64,000 nt of DNA, taken from positions 7,287,001 through 7,351,000 of the forward strand of contig NC_019678.1 in assembly GCF_000316665.1 (NCBI RefSeq), read 5' to 3'. Of this stretch, positions 63,450-64,000 are shown one piece after another (within the stretch, counting starts at the first letter, position 1; each line of letters starts with the position of its first letter). The position numbers and the translations under genes were made by a program. The notes below the pieces were generated by a model that saw nothing but the letters and a program-made list of their open reading frames with translations, had not been told where the DNA came from and did not search any database. This stretch comes from Rivularia sp. PCC 7116. GTDB lineage: Bacteria; Cyanobacteriota; Cyanobacteriia; Cyanobacteriales; Nostocaceae.

Positions 63450-64000
63450 ATGTCAATTGGTTTTCTCAGACAAGCTTTCAACGTCATGCAACAACAGTCG
63501 CGCCGTCGCACTCCCCATCGAGTTAACCAGTGGTTTAAGTGGTTATCTCCTGGCTTATCAGTTAAACGTTGGTTTTTGATTAGTGTGGCAGGTGTAGTAT
63601 TAGCTGGACTGGGTTTAGCTATTTGGAGCGGATTTACACCAATTTACTGGGTGCTAAAGTTGGTTAGAGGCGCGCTTTTAATAATTACAAATACTATACC
63701 TTATTACATTAGCGGTCCTGTAGTGATGATTGGCGGTTTACTGTTGCTGATTTGGGGACAAACCCGCACGGTAGGCTCGATTACTCAGGTATTAAAGCCA
63801 GAAAATGATGAAGAATTAGTTGATGTGCTTTTAGCTCATCGCAGACTATACAGAGGTCCCAAAATTGTTGTAATTGGTGGAGGGACTGGACTTTCGACTT
63901 TATTAAGAGGACTTAAAACTTACAGCGCCAATATCACTGCGATTGTTACTGTTGCCGACGATGGTGGCTCCAGTGGAAGGTTACGCGAAGAATTTGGTGT
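63450..64000 (+). CDS. YvcK/CofD-like (gluconeogenesis factor family) protein, 3' partial
   Basis: The frame opens at ATG 63450 ([20 protein letters not shown]) and is still open at the window end, giving 183 codons. Two hydrophobic helices come first (about 49-66 and 90-107), the N-terminal membrane part typical of the cyanobacterial forms. The nucleotide-binding start of the YvcK fold follows: [19 protein letters not shown], and then [17 protein letters not shown]. YvcK proteins bind UDP-sugars and are linked to cell-wall precursor control and growth on gluconeogenic carbon. The start could also be the ATG twelve codons in. The rest lies outside the window. Confidence 0.92.
   Translation, partial: MSIGFLRQAFNVMQQQSRRRTPHRVNQWFKWLSPGLSVKRWFLISVAGVVLAGLGLAIWSGFTPIYWVLKLVRGALLIITNTIPYYISGPVVMIGGLLLLIWGQTRTVGSITQVLKPENDEELVDVLLAHRRLYRGPKIVVIGGGTGLSTLLRGLKTYSANITAIVTVADDGGSSGRLREEFG

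Overview
The window is chromosomal DNA of a filamentous, most likely heterocyst-forming cyanobacterium (order Nostocales). The evidence is a complete photosystem I core pair (psaA, psaB), a plastoquinone-type UbiA prenyltransferase, cyanobacteria-typical families (COP23, DUF1995, DUF3727, an Omp85 outer-membrane protein, pentapeptide repeats), HIP1 octamers (GCGATCGC), and tandem heptanucleotide arrays (STRR type) in at least seven places. The DNA is AT-rich throughout and no segment stands out in base composition. No tRNA, rRNA or CRISPR array was seen.

Layout. 1-5862: surface/exopolysaccharide genes (a BNR-repeat protein cut by the window start, a WecB/TagA/CpsF glycosyltransferase, a polyprenyl-phosphate sugar-1-phosphate transferase, a hexapeptide acyltransferase, and a divergent GT4 glycosyltransferase). 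5863-6985 is non-coding. 6986-20115: metabolic and hypothetical genes (SAM hydroxide adenosyltransferase, metallophosphoesterase, ChaC-like cyclotransferase, Ppx/GppA, plastoquinone UbiA, a LOG-like protein, Calx-beta/RTX protein, Coq4-like protein, thioredoxin-NHL protein, and a lipoprotein with long Pro/Glu/Thr repeats). 20801-25606: psaA-psaB, separated by two heptamer arrays and closed by a clear terminator.

25990-30414 is the most interesting block: a three-gene same-strand module of a HerA-type DNA-translocase ATPase, a NurA-like nuclease and a beta-class (TSPPF) DNA methyltransferase. The methyltransferase is preceded by an inverted repeat and lacks an ATG start. I read it as a candidate restriction-like defence module in which methylation marks self DNA and HerA-NurA degrades non-self DNA. 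It is followed by an SGNH hydrolase and by a complete but dead insertion sequence (31984-33584). The transposase of that element is split by two small palindromic repeats, and removing them on paper restores one reading frame.

33739-46666: two Ser/Thr kinases, an Omp85 protein with a heptamer array inside its coding sequence, a lipid-A-disaccharide-synthase-like protein, the RNA 2'-phosphotransferase KptA, a zinc-ribbon protein, a COP23 protein and a large exported protein with two trypsin-like domains, TPRs and a PDZ domain. 46667-47495 is a repeat-rich spacer with a MITE-like element. 47496-50003: DUF3727, ruvX and a GNAT protein form an operon. 50556-56126: a small protein, a pentapeptide-repeat protein and an exported zinc metalloprotease. 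56285-64000: a GH65 phosphorylase with beta-phosphoglucomutase, a DUF1995 protein, a cysteine desulfurase, ruvC, and the start of a YvcK-type gene cut by the window end.
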